Source: Tumebacillus amylolyticus (GTDB lineage Bacteria; Bacillota; Bacilli; Tumebacillales; Tumebacillaceae). Taken from it: a stretch of 64,000 bases of DNA. Positions 25,779-32,823 of the stretch are shown here, in pieces. Position numbers and translations under genes: made by a program. The DNA lies in NCBI RefSeq assembly GCF_016722965.1, contig NZ_JAEQNB010000001.1, positions 1,143,344 to 1,207,343 on the forward strand, written 5' to 3'. The notes beneath the pieces were generated by a model that worked only from the letters and a program-made list of their open reading frames with translations, was not told the origin of the DNA and did no database searches. The number at the start of each line of letters is the position of its first letter. The stretch's first letter is position 1.

Positions 25779-26066
25779 GGGGACTTTTTTTGCCCGCTAG
25801 TGACAGCGGGGGTCATCGTCGATCCCGAGGCTGTGCCGCTTTTGCAATCGCTTGGTGTAGACGACAGCAAGAAGATCACCGATAAAAAAATCCCCGGCAT
25901 GGCCGAGGAGATTCGGAAGAGTTGTTTCGGCAAGTACAAAGTCTTGCAGGTCAACCCGGCGAAGTACAACGAGTTGTACGGCAAGATGAAGAACCTGAAC
26001 GTGTTGCTGGCGTGGACGCATGCGGCGGTCATCGAAGACCTGCTCGATCCACCTCATCCAAATTGA
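25765..26066 (+). pseudogene. rnhC: Partial rnhC (copy 5), internally deleted
   Basis: Reads YESGKGDFFCPLV to VIEDLLD, then jumps to the equivalent of the IHLIQ region (ATCCACCTCATCCAA) and immediately to the sequence that follows copy 3 (AATTGAAAGGGCAAG). Roughly the last 130 codons are gone. The FFC change and the terminator are shared with copy 3, so the two are close relatives. It is the most damaged copy and lies furthest from the intact gene. Confidence 0.9.
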
Positions 26067-26069
26067 AAG

Positions 26070-26112
26070 GGCAAGCACCGAGGAACATACATTCGGATGC
26101 TTGCTCTTTTTG
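26070..26112 (+). terminator. Terminator after rnhC copy 5
   Basis: Identical hairpin to that after copy 3 (GCAAGCACCGA...TGCTTGC) with TTTTT. Confidence 0.85.
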
Positions 26113-26329
26113 TACAAGAAACGAGTAGAATAGCTATACATCGAGAACGTCCGTTTTTAGTCGGGCTGTCGGCTGGTAATTATACGATAAAATAAATATT
26201 AAATTAAACAATAAAATAAGATACTATTAACTCGTGGAGTGCAAGTTGTCAAAACTCTTGCCAAACGTCACTCACACTACGTCTTAGACATACATCCTAG
26301 TACATTTTATGTAAAGGAGGATGGTTCAA

Positions 26330-26458
26330 ATGGAAAACATGTTCGATCTTGACATTCAAGTGACTATGATTGGGGATATCGTGGATATTAGTCCCCCTCC
26401 ATCGAATTCAATGGTTGATACCTGTTTGCTTTGCCCCACTCGATACGACTGCGCTTAA
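26330..26458 (+). CDS. Putative lanthipeptide precursor 1
   Basis: A 42-residue peptide. The leader MENMFDLDIQVT has the F-[ND]-L-D box of class I lanthipeptide precursors, which the dehydratase LanB recognises. The tail SPPPSNSMVDTCLLCPTRYDCA, quoted here in two parts (SPPPSNSMVDT and CLLCPTRYDCA), has Ser, Thr and three Cys residues suited to thioether rings. AAAGGAGG precedes the ATG. No modification, transport or immunity gene is in the window. The call is by motif and is not proven. Confidence 0.6.
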   Translation: MENMFDLDIQVTMIGDIVDISPPPSNSMVDTCLLCPTRYDCA

Positions 26459-26600
26459 ATCATTTTACAAATAAATAATTCAATGAATCGTATTGAATAT
26501 TCAATCGATTCGTGATATTTTATTTGTATGGTCGATTCGATTGGGAGACTCCCTGATGAATCGGACTCAGCTACAAGCAGAATTTGAGGAGGGTGTTTTC

Positions 26601-26726
26601 ATGGAAAATATGTTTGATCTCGACGTGGTTGTAACGAAACCCGAAAGAGCATTGGCACCTGTTGAAGACCCCTACTACACAGGGGTATTGTGCACAATCT
26701 TATGCTCTGCTGTTTGCGGCTGGTAA
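26601..26726 (+). CDS. Putative lanthipeptide precursor 2
   Basis: A 41-residue peptide whose first eight residues (MENMFDLD) equal those of precursor 1, followed by VVVT. The tail YYTGVLCTILCSAVCGW has Thr, Ser and three Cys and is more hydrophobic than the other. GAGGAGGG lies upstream of the ATG. A longer ORF in the same frame starts at 26493 but lacks a site. A terminator follows. Two related leaders with different cores point to a shared modification system encoded elsewhere in the genome. Confidence 0.65.
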   Translation: MENMFDLDVVVTKPERALAPVEDPYYTGVLCTILCSAVCGW

Positions 26727-26770
26727 TCGCTTTTAAAACGTGTCAAAGCAGCGACAGAAGAAGTGGCAGG

Positions 26771-26800
26771 AAGGAAGCTCATCATGGCTTCCTTTTTTTG
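26771..26800 (+). terminator. Terminator after putative lanthipeptide precursor 2
   Basis: Perfect stem AAGGAAGC / GCTTCCTT followed by T tract. Confidence 0.85.
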
Positions 26801-26905
26801 CGCCCTAAAACAGAAGAGGGCGAGGTAAAATAGAGATCAAAAAAGCATTTATGGCGATTGCAAAGCATCGCATACTCAATTGGTAGACAAAGGAGCAAAA
26901 TACAT

Positions 26906-27415
26906 ATGAAAGTTCTCGAAACGGATCGACTCAACCTGCGCCGTCAAACGGCCGAGGATGCGGCATTTATGTTGGAACTGTGGAACGATTCGTCATGGAT
27001 ACAAAACATCGGCGATACCGGCGTGAGAACCGTGGAGGATGCACGCAGTCGAATCGTAAACGGGGCAGTAGAGATGTACGAAAAATTGGGCTATGGCTTC
27101 TACTTGGTCGAGTTACAGGACGGCGGCATCCCGCTTGGCATCTGCGGCTTCGCAAAACGAGACTTTTTAGAAGAGCCGGATGTCGGATTCGCTTTTCTGC
27201 CTCGCTACTGGGGCCAGGGCTACGCGTATGAGGCGGCTTCTGCTGTGATGGAATATGGGAAATCTGTTTTGGGTTTTACCCGGATTGCAGCGTTTACGTC
27301 AGAAAAAAACGAACCGTCGGGCAAACTGCTGGAAAAACTGGGTCTGCAGTTTGAGAAGCTGATTCCGTACCCGGGCAGTGACGAAATGGTTCGCTTGTAT
27401 TCCGTAGACGTCTAA
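26906..27415 (+). CDS. GNAT-family N-acetyltransferase
   Basis: A 169-residue RimJ/RimL-type acetyltransferase, starting LETDRLNLRRQTAEDAAFML and carrying the acetyl-CoA loop region PRYWGQGYAYEAASAVM (R/QxxGxG/A type). It transfers an acetyl group from acetyl-CoA to an amine. AAAGGAGC precedes ATG 26906. It follows the peptide genes but is separated by a terminator, so a link with them is not supported. Confidence 0.88.
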   Translation: MKVLETDRLNLRRQTAEDAAFMLELWNDSSWIQNIGDTGVRTVEDARSRIVNGAVEMYEKLGYGFYLVELQDGGIPLGICGFAKRDFLEEPDVGFAFLPRYWGQGYAYEAASAVMEYGKSVLGFTRIAAFTSEKNEPSGKLLEKLGLQFEKLIPYPGSDEMVRLYSVDV

Positions 27416-27436
27416 AATTACAGGATGGTATGGCAA

Positions 27437-27470
27437 AAAGGGATCTGCAACAAATCTGCAGATCCCTTTC
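27437..27470. terminator. Bidirectional terminator
   Basis: Long stem AAAGGGATCTGCA / TGCAGATCCCTTT between convergent genes, with A and T runs on the two sides. Confidence 0.75.
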
Positions 27471-27490
27471 CTCGGTTTACGAGGTAGCTG

Positions 27491-27733
27491 TCAGCAACAC
27501 TTCGGCTCACAGGCGGACATCTTCAGGCACTTGATCTTGCCATCCTTGCATTCGAAACCTTCGAACGTGCAGCAATCGGTCTTGATCTCGTCGACTTCGA
27601 AGTATTCAAAGCAGACGTTGTCGAGGCTGACACACTCGCAATCGCCTTTCAGCATTTGGATCAGGCATTCACGTTGCTCACGGTCCAGGATCAGTTCCAT
27701 TTTGACCTTCTTGATCTTCGGTTTATGCGCCAC
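27491..27733 (-). CDS. Cysteine-rich hypothetical protein
   Basis: An 80-residue protein with eleven Cys residues, including CEC, two CC pairs and a C-terminal CEPKCC. A basic N-terminus (HKPKIKKVKMELIL) is followed by an acidic middle. The GTG at 27733 has GAGGGA 8 bases upstream and was preferred over longer in-frame starts that lack a site. No signal peptide is visible. Metal binding or a disulfide-rich spore or coat role is possible; the family is not recognised. Confidence 0.55.
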   Translation of the reverse strand: MAHKPKIKKVKMELILDREQRECLIQMLKGDCECVSLDNVCFEYFEVDEIKTDCCTFEGFECKDGKIKCLKMSACEPKCC

Positions 27734-27976
27734 GGGCAAATTCCCTCTTTTCATCGGTTTTGAGCATTCGTAACGCTCACACCCACACTGTACGCCCACG
27801 CACTCCGGGTGGTGTCAGTCCCTCTAAATCATCCCTGTGAAGGGCAAGCGAAGCGCATTGATATTATATTTATTTACTGTAAAATATCAAGGAATGAGAT
27901 TTGTTATATTCTACTTGTTTTAAAACTTTTCATGTGTTATATTCTGGAATAAATCTTACTTTGTTCAGGAGGTAAC

Positions 27977-29377
27977 ATGAAAACGTTTATGACGAAACTT
28001 TTGGTTGCGGGCGTGGTTGTCTTCGGGCTCGCAGGTACTCATGCGGCGTTTGCGGATTCGACTGTGGACGGAACGACGCAATACACGGCGAATCTCATTC
28101 CGGTGATGACGAGTTACACATCTCCGTCCGGGAGCGTGGATTCGAGCGATAGTTCGGGTGCTTCGGGAGGCGAGTACCCTTGGAAAGCGTTTGACGGATA
28201 CACAATGTACAAGGATGTAAATACGGGTGTCTACCACGGATGGGGAACCCATAGCACAAAAGGTTATTTGGGCTATCAATTTCCCTCTCCGAAAAAGGTT
28301 GCTAAATATGTAATTTATGCAGGTAATCCTTCGACCACCCTTGCGATCTTGCCGAAAACGTGGACGTTTGAAGGTACGAACGATAACGGTACTACGTGGA
28401 ATGTGCTTGATTCTAGGTCCGGCATTACATGGAGTGCTACCGACATCAAATCGTTTACTTTTAATAACACAACGGCTTACATTAAGTATCGAATCAACGT
28501 TACCGCTAACGGCGGTTCGACCGGCAACATTGTGAATTTGACCATTCCGGAACTGCAGATGATGGAACTGGCGGTCACCGCTCCGACGGCACCGACGCTT
28601 TCCGGAACGGCGGAGAATACTGTGGATCATCTGTCTTGGAACTCCGTGAACGAAGCAACCAGTTACAACGTTCTGCGCTCCACCATTGCGGGCGGGCCGT
28701 ACACCACGATTGCGACGGGTGTGACGGGCACGACGTTTGACGACACCACAGTAACCAACGACACCACGTATTACTACGAAGTCGTCGGGACGAACATGGC
28801 CGGAACCGGCGCTGCGTCGAACGAAGTGACGCTGACACCGCACCTTTCCACCGTGAATCTGCTTCAGAACCCGAGCTTCGAGCTGTACACGGGTACGAAC
28901 AACGTAGCCGATCTTTGGACTCCCTACTACAGCGTCGGCTTGACAGCAGACCAGTACGGCTTTGACCATGTGCTGAGCCCGGTCAGCGAGGGAAGCTATT
29001 CGCAGAAACTGTACGCGAACGGCCTGGCTTCGAACCAGTCGGTGGAAGTGTACCAATCGGTAACGATGCAACCGAACAAACCGTACAGCCTGACCGCCGA
29101 TTTCAAAGTCGAGAATCTGGTCAACGCGTCCGTTTACCTGTGGGTGGACTTCTACAACAGCGACACGGTCGTTGACCCGACCTCGTACCTCGCTAACGAC
29201 AAGCAAGAGCACTACATCAAGATCGACGCCAACGGGTTCTATCAACTCGTGTTGCCAAACAATCTTCCCAACACGCCGGCGACAACCGCCGGGATGCGCG
29301 TCTACGCGATCATTCGCGGCAACGCCGACAACGCATCCGGCACGGTCTACGTCGACAACATGAAGCTGTTCCAATAA
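27977..29377 (+). CDS. Secreted discoidin/fibronectin-domain protein
   Basis: A 466-residue exported protein. Residues 1-26 form a signal peptide (ending HAAFAD). Residues about 40-195 resemble an F5/8 type C (discoidin) domain (GEYPWKAFDGY...GWGTHSTKGYLGYQF and KYVIYAG), a fibronectin type III domain spans about 197-285 (DHLSWNSVNEATSYNVLRS), and a carbohydrate-binding-like domain follows (LLQNPSFELYTG to the end). All are binding modules; no catalytic domain is seen. AGGAGGT precedes the ATG. It probably binds glycans outside the cell. Confidence 0.75.
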   Translation: MKTFMTKLLVAGVVVFGLAGTHAAFADSTVDGTTQYTANLIPVMTSYTSPSGSVDSSDSSGASGGEYPWKAFDGYTMYKDVNTGVYHGWGTHSTKGYLGYQFPSPKKVAKYVIYAGNPSTTLAILPKTWTFEGTNDNGTTWNVLDSRSGITWSATDIKSFTFNNTTAYIKYRINVTANGGSTGNIVNLTIPELQMMELAVTAPTAPTLSGTAENTVDHLSWNSVNEATSYNVLRSTIAGGPYTTIATGVTGTTFDDTTVTNDTTYYYEVVGTNMAGTGAASNEVTLTPHLSTVNLLQNPSFELYTGTNNVADLWTPYYSVGLTADQYGFDHVLSPVSEGSYSQKLYANGLASNQSVEVYQSVTMQPNKPYSLTADFKVENLVNASVYLWVDFYNSDTVVDPTSYLANDKQEHYIKIDANGFYQLVLPNNLPNTPATTAGMRVYAIIRGNADNASGTVYVDNMKLFQ

Positions 29378-29411
29378 ATAACACCTGAGGCGCTTGCGCA
29401 AGTTGTACAAA

Positions 29412-29597
29412 CTACGACAAAAAATAATAAATCACGAACAAGTAAGCCACCACTTTAGAAAAGTCAGGAACCAAAAGACCTAGTAGGAGAACGATTTGTC
29501 CGACACCCAGTTGCGGATTCGTCGTTCTCCCCATGAAGAAAGTGGTTAAAAACAATGTGAGAAACGCAACGGCAAATCTCGTTTGGAGATCCATCAT
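29412..29597 (-). CDS. Small hydrophobic membrane protein
   Basis: A 61-residue protein with two membrane helices (FAVAFLTLFLTTFFMG and IVLLLGLLVPDFSKVVAYLFVIYYFL). GAAGGT precedes the tandem ATG ATG at 29597; the longer ORF to 29720 has no site and would run through a hairpin. Not recognised. Confidence 0.5.
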   Translation of the reverse strand: MMDLQTRFAVAFLTLFLTTFFMGRTTNPQLGVGQIVLLLGLLVPDFSKVVAYLFVIYYFLS

Positions 29598-29646
29598 GCC
29601 ATACCTTCTTTTGCGATTTGACTTGAAAGTATAGTAGTATATGCGA

Positions 29647-29690
29647 GAAGACAAGCAACTGCGGCAGGCAGTGGCTTGTCTTTTTTGTTG
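29647..29690 (+). terminator. Hairpin with T tract upstream of the 66-residue gene
   Basis: Stem GACAAGC.ACTGC / GCAGTGGCTTGTC with TTTTTTG. No plus-strand gene ends just before it, so it may be an attenuator in the leader of the next gene rather than a plain terminator. Confidence 0.5.
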
Positions 29691-29704
29691 CGGGCAATAG
29701 CCGT

Positions 29705-29749
29705 TCCAAGAGTCTCTCAACTGGCATGTACTGTAGAGAGATTCTTGGA
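29705..29749 (+). promoter_or_regulatory. Long inverted repeat abutting a ribosome-binding site
   Basis: TTCCAAGAGTCTCTC and GAGAGATTCTTGGAA pair over 15 positions with one G-T wobble around a 17-base loop. AGGAGG starts immediately after. It could mask or present the ribosome-binding site, or be a protein-binding site. Confidence 0.5.
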
Positions 29750-29765
29750 AAGGAGGTTAGGTCGA

Positions 29766-29966
29766 ATGCCGCAAGTTAATTTTCAAATCGGCGCTTGCTA
29801 CGGGCTTTCGGTTGCAGGTCAGACGATGGGGTCGTTCCGCGTCTTCAACGGGAAAGTGGTTGCCGAAGACATCAACTCCGTCACGATCAAGTATATGGGT
29901 CAAAACACAAAAGTCACGCGACGCACGATCCGCAGAAGCGACATCATGAAAGCCGTAAAGCTGTAA
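29766..29966 (+). CDS. Small hypothetical protein
   Basis: A 66-residue basic, beta-rich protein (GQTMGSFRVFNGKVVAEDIN, TRRTIRRSDIMKAVKL). AAAGGAGG precedes the ATG. An SH3-like or KOW-like small barrel is possible from the pattern, but it is not recognised. Preceded by two hairpins that may regulate it. Confidence 0.55.
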   Translation: MPQVNFQIGACYGLSVAGQTMGSFRVFNGKVVAEDINSVTIKYMGQNTKVTRRTIRRSDIMKAVKL

Positions 29967-30005
29967 GCTTGTAGGGCGTGTCTAAAAAGGAGTTTAGGTA
30001 TCATC

Positions 30006-30920
30006 ATGGCAACCATTACCCAAAGAGCTCAAAGCTTGCTCAAGTCATTGCCCAAGTCCAACAAGTTCAGATTCGTCTATTTCGGTGACAGCTGGTTTGA
30101 TTGGGGAAGGACGAGAGCAGAGGCAATCACTCGCTATCAGATTTTTCTGGGGGCGTTGGAGACGGCGGCGAGACAAAAGCCGAAACCGCTGTTCATCTTG
30201 CTTGGCGGAGATGTGGTGTTCACCGGCGCGGAGCAACACTATCAATACCTCACACAGAAATTGAATCAATTTATGAACACGTACAAAATTCCCGTGTTTA
30301 TCGCGCCCGGCAATCACGAGCGAACCGGTACGAACGGCTCGTTGGATTTGTACCGAAAGTACATTTCTGCGAGATTGAACTACCGAGTTGATGCACCTCG
30401 ATTGCGCGTCATCATGTTAAACGATATTGGACCGGGAACGGCAATCAGCGGAAACTACACGAATTATTACGGTTTTGAACAGTCGGGAGCAGCCCTTGCT
30501 ACGTTCAAGACCAATTTGAACTCAACGCCCGCGAACAGCAAAGTGGTTGTGGTCATGCACGTACCGCCGCGAACAGGGACCTGGACGCGCACCAACGGTT
30601 CAACCTTCACTTTGACCAAGGATGACGGGTTCCCCATCGGGACTCCGAAGAACCGGGACTTTCTCAATACTCTGAGACAGAATCGAAACAAAGTGCAAAA
30701 AGTCTTGGTGGGCCATGTTCACGATTATGCGACCAGTAAGATTGATGGTATCCCCTACATCTTGGAAGGGCAGGGCGGCGCAGTGATCGGTCAAAACAGC
30801 ATCGTGCTGTTTGAAGTGAACAACGGAATCGTCTCCTCACCCAAGCGAATTCCGATTACACGGAGCACCCAAACCCCTACCAAAGTGTTCGTCAATCAAT
30901 CAACGCTCCCAAACCCTTGA
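30006..30920 (+). CDS. Metallophosphoesterase
   Basis: A 304-residue calcineurin-like phosphoesterase. Motifs in order: FVYFGDSWFDWG (first metal loop), LLGGDVVFTGAEQ (GD.V), APGNHE (GNHE), VVVMHVPP (His) and VLVGHVHDY (GHxH). These residues hold two metal ions that cut phosphomono- or diesters. The first loop has GDSW instead of the usual DxH, a variation worth noting. No signal peptide. AAAGGAG precedes the ATG. Substrate unknown. Confidence 0.85.
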   Translation: MATITQRAQSLLKSLPKSNKFRFVYFGDSWFDWGRTRAEAITRYQIFLGALETAARQKPKPLFILLGGDVVFTGAEQHYQYLTQKLNQFMNTYKIPVFIAPGNHERTGTNGSLDLYRKYISARLNYRVDAPRLRVIMLNDIGPGTAISGNYTNYYGFEQSGAALATFKTNLNSTPANSKVVVVMHVPPRTGTWTRTNGSTFTLTKDDGFPIGTPKNRDFLNTLRQNRNKVQKVLVGHVHDYATSKIDGIPYILEGQGGAVIGQNSIVLFEVNNGIVSSPKRIPITRSTQTPTKVFVNQSTLPNP

Positions 30921-31109
30921 TGGCCTCACAATAAAGGAATGAGTTTCAGCAAGAGATCAACTTCTTGCCTCCAATACCCTTCGTGGGAGGGGACTTCTTG
31001 TAGCATCAGGCCCGTGATGACCGAGAAATAGCAGAACAATGTGAATTGCAGGGAAGCAAACTACTTGGTATGTTTGAGGAAACGAGATTTGCGAAGGAGC
31101 CTGTATGAC

Positions 31110-31604
31110 ATGAACGAGTTCTCAGTACGAAACGTGAGACTTCGGGAGATACTTGAGACGGACCTACCGCTTTTTTTCGAGAATCAGTTGAACGCAACTG
31201 CCAATCACATGGCTGCTTTCACTGCCAAGGACCCCGGAGATCGGACGGCATTCGATGCTCATTGGCGCAAGATCATGAGCGACGAGACGGTCACGAACAG
31301 AACGATTGTCTGCGGGGAGACTGTCATCGGCAATGTTCTGTGTTTTGAACAATTCGGACAGACAGAAATCTCCTACTGGCTGGGCAAGGACTATTGGGGC
31401 AAAGGAATCGCCACGGAGGCGCTCACTCAGTTCTTGAATCACATCCAGACACGACGCCCCCTCTATGCTCGTGCTGCCCAAGACAACCTCGCATCGATAC
31501 GGGTTCTACAGAAGTGCGGATTCCAAATCTGCGGGGAGGACAAAGGCTTTTCGAATGCACGGGGCCGGGACGTGGAGGAGTTTATTTTCAAAAAAAACGA
31601 GTGA
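31110..31604 (+). CDS. GNAT-family N-acetyltransferase
   Basis: A 164-residue acetyltransferase with the RimJ-like start VRNVRLREILETDLPLFFEN and the coenzyme A loop YWLGKDYWGKGIATEALTQF. AAGGAG lies upstream of ATG 31110; the longer in-frame ORF from 31041 has no ribosome-binding site. Acceptor unknown. Confidence 0.85.
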   Translation: MNEFSVRNVRLREILETDLPLFFENQLNATANHMAAFTAKDPGDRTAFDAHWRKIMSDETVTNRTIVCGETVIGNVLCFEQFGQTEISYWLGKDYWGKGIATEALTQFLNHIQTRRPLYARAAQDNLASIRVLQKCGFQICGEDKGFSNARGRDVEEFIFKKNE

Positions 31605-31632
31605 CCCTGTTCAACGGGTCACTCGTTTTTTC
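31597..31632. terminator. Bidirectional terminator
   Basis: Stem AACGAGTGACCC / GGGTCACTCGTT between convergent genes, with A7 on the left and T6 on the right. Confidence 0.85.
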
Positions 31633-32309
31633 TATTGCTTTTCCAACGCGAGCTTGAAACCGAACACAATCAGAACCGCACCCGTGACCCGCTCCAGCCA
31701 GTTTTGCACGGTTGGCGATTGCAGCCACTTGCGAAGGTAGTTGATGAAATACACGTAGGCCAGATACCAGACGATCGATAGGACCGCGTAACTTGCACCC
31801 ATGAAAAAGAGCTGCTTGGCCGTGCCGATCTCGGGGACAACAAATTGCGGCAAGAAGGTCAGGAAAAACACCGCCATTTTGGGATTCAAGACGTTGGAGA
31901 AAAGACCCTGTCTGTACGTGGTCCAGACACTCGCACGACCAATCGAGTTTGCAAGAGGCAGGGCCGCGGTCGAATCAGCTCCAACGGCGACCTCTGCGAG
32001 TCCTTGCCGATGCGCTTGCTGCTTGCTCCGTCGGGTGGCCCAGATGGCGGTACTTCCTAAGTAGACCAGATATAACGCCCCGATGTACTTGACGATCAGA
32101 AACGCCATGGCAGATTTCATCAAAATTGCAGAAAGCCCCACTGTCGCGGCAATCGTGTGTACCACAACCCCCGTACACAGCCCGAATACCAAAAAAGTGC
32201 CGGACTTTCGCCCGGATGCGAGTGTCGTCTTGGTTGTGAGTGCAGTATCGACTCCCGGAGTGATGACAAGGACTATGGACAGCAGTAAAAAAGTGAGATA
32301 TTGATGCAC
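31632..32309 (-). CDS. LysE/RhtB-family exporter
   Basis: A 225-residue membrane protein with about six helices. The N-terminal LVITPGVDTALTTKTTLASGRKSG is the conserved LysE/RhtB segment (PGP-like loop), here PGVD. The family exports amino acids or derivatives. GTG start with AAGGAG 9 bases upstream. Substrate unknown. Confidence 0.87.
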   Translation of the reverse strand: MHQYLTFLLLSIVLVITPGVDTALTTKTTLASGRKSGTFLVFGLCTGVVVHTIAATVGLSAILMKSAMAFLIVKYIGALYLVYLGSTAIWATRRSKQQAHRQGLAEVAVGADSTAALPLANSIGRASVWTTYRQGLFSNVLNPKMAVFFLTFLPQFVVPEIGTAKQLFFMGASYAVLSIVWYLAYVYFINYLRKWLQSPTVQNWLERVTGAVLIVFGFKLALEKQ

Positions 32310-32334
32310 GCTGGATGGCTCCTTCCACCTTTTT

Positions 32335-32727
32335 TTACGAGATCAAGCTCAATTGCCAAGTGACGCCGAATCGATCTGCGACCCAGCCGAACTTTTTACT
32401 GAAAGGATAGGGAGCCAACGGCATCAAAATGCTACCGTCCCTCGATAATTTCTCAAACGCCCTGTCGATTTCTTCTTCCGTATCGCAAGTAACATACAAC
32501 GAGATAGAAGGCGTGAACGTAAACCCGTGATTCACGAAACTATCAATGCACATAAACTCTTGTCCGTTTAATGTGAAGATCGCATGTTTCACCGAACCCT
32601 CAGCGCCGGCTTCGTTTGCGCCATACCGAGAGATGCTGGTGATTTCAGATTTGTCGAAGATCGAGATGTAAAAATTCATCGCCTCTTCCGCTTTACCTTC
32701 AAACATGAAAAACGTTGTGATTTGCAT
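32335..32727 (-). CDS. VOC-family (PhnB-like) protein
   Basis: A 130-residue glyoxalase/bleomycin-resistance fold protein of the PhnB subgroup (ITTFFMFEGKAEEAMNFYIS and WVADRFGVTWQLSL). The family has beta-alpha-beta-beta-beta modules that bind metals or small ligands. AAGGAG precedes the ATG. Exact substrate unknown. Confidence 0.85.
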   Translation of the reverse strand: MQITTFFMFEGKAEEAMNFYISIFDKSEITSISRYGANEAGAEGSVKHAIFTLNGQEFMCIDSFVNHGFTFTPSISLYVTCDTEEEIDRAFEKLSRDGSILMPLAPYPFSKKFGWVADRFGVTWQLSLIS

Positions 32728-32775
32728 GGGAACGAGCTCCTTGGTCGCATTTGTATTCCTTATTATAGCAGATGT

Positions 32776-32813
32776 AAAAACGAGCCACCCACATCAATGG
32801 GTCGCTCGTTTTT
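32776..32813 (-). terminator. Terminator of the DUF3231 gene
   Basis: Stem AACGAGC.ACCC / GGGT.GCTCGTT with T5 on the minus strand. Confidence 0.8.
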
Positions 32814-32823
32814 AGTAGGCGGG

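Larger units (their letters stand above)
14288..26112. mobile_element. Tandem array of four cargo modules, each led by an rnhC 3' end
   Basis: The intact rnhC and four partial copies (starts near 15706, 17428, 22827 and 25765) all begin at the same codons, GAG/GAA-TCG-GGA-AAG for ESGK, and run in the same direction. Between them lie modules of about 1.4, 1.7, 5.4 and 2.9 kb with unrelated genes, mostly richer in A+T than the chromosome. The arrangement is what stacking of elements that insert inside rnhC and restore its 3' end would give. No integrase, transposase or resolvase is present. Repeat copies and order are seen directly; the insertion mechanism is inferred. Confidence 0.7.

Noticed and set aside
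14288-26112. CRISPR array or integron as the explanation of the repeats
   Set aside because: The repeats are about 600 bases of coding sequence with gene-sized spacers and there are no cas genes; no integron integrase or attC-like hairpins were seen.
26906-27415. Acetyltransferase as a tailoring enzyme for the lanthipeptide-like peptides
   Set aside because: A strong terminator separates it from the peptides and GNAT genes are common; the link is not supported.
27965-29410. 481-codon minus-strand ORF across the discoidin/FN3 gene
   Set aside because: Arg/His-rich translation typical of a shadow frame; the plus strand has a signal peptide and clear domains.
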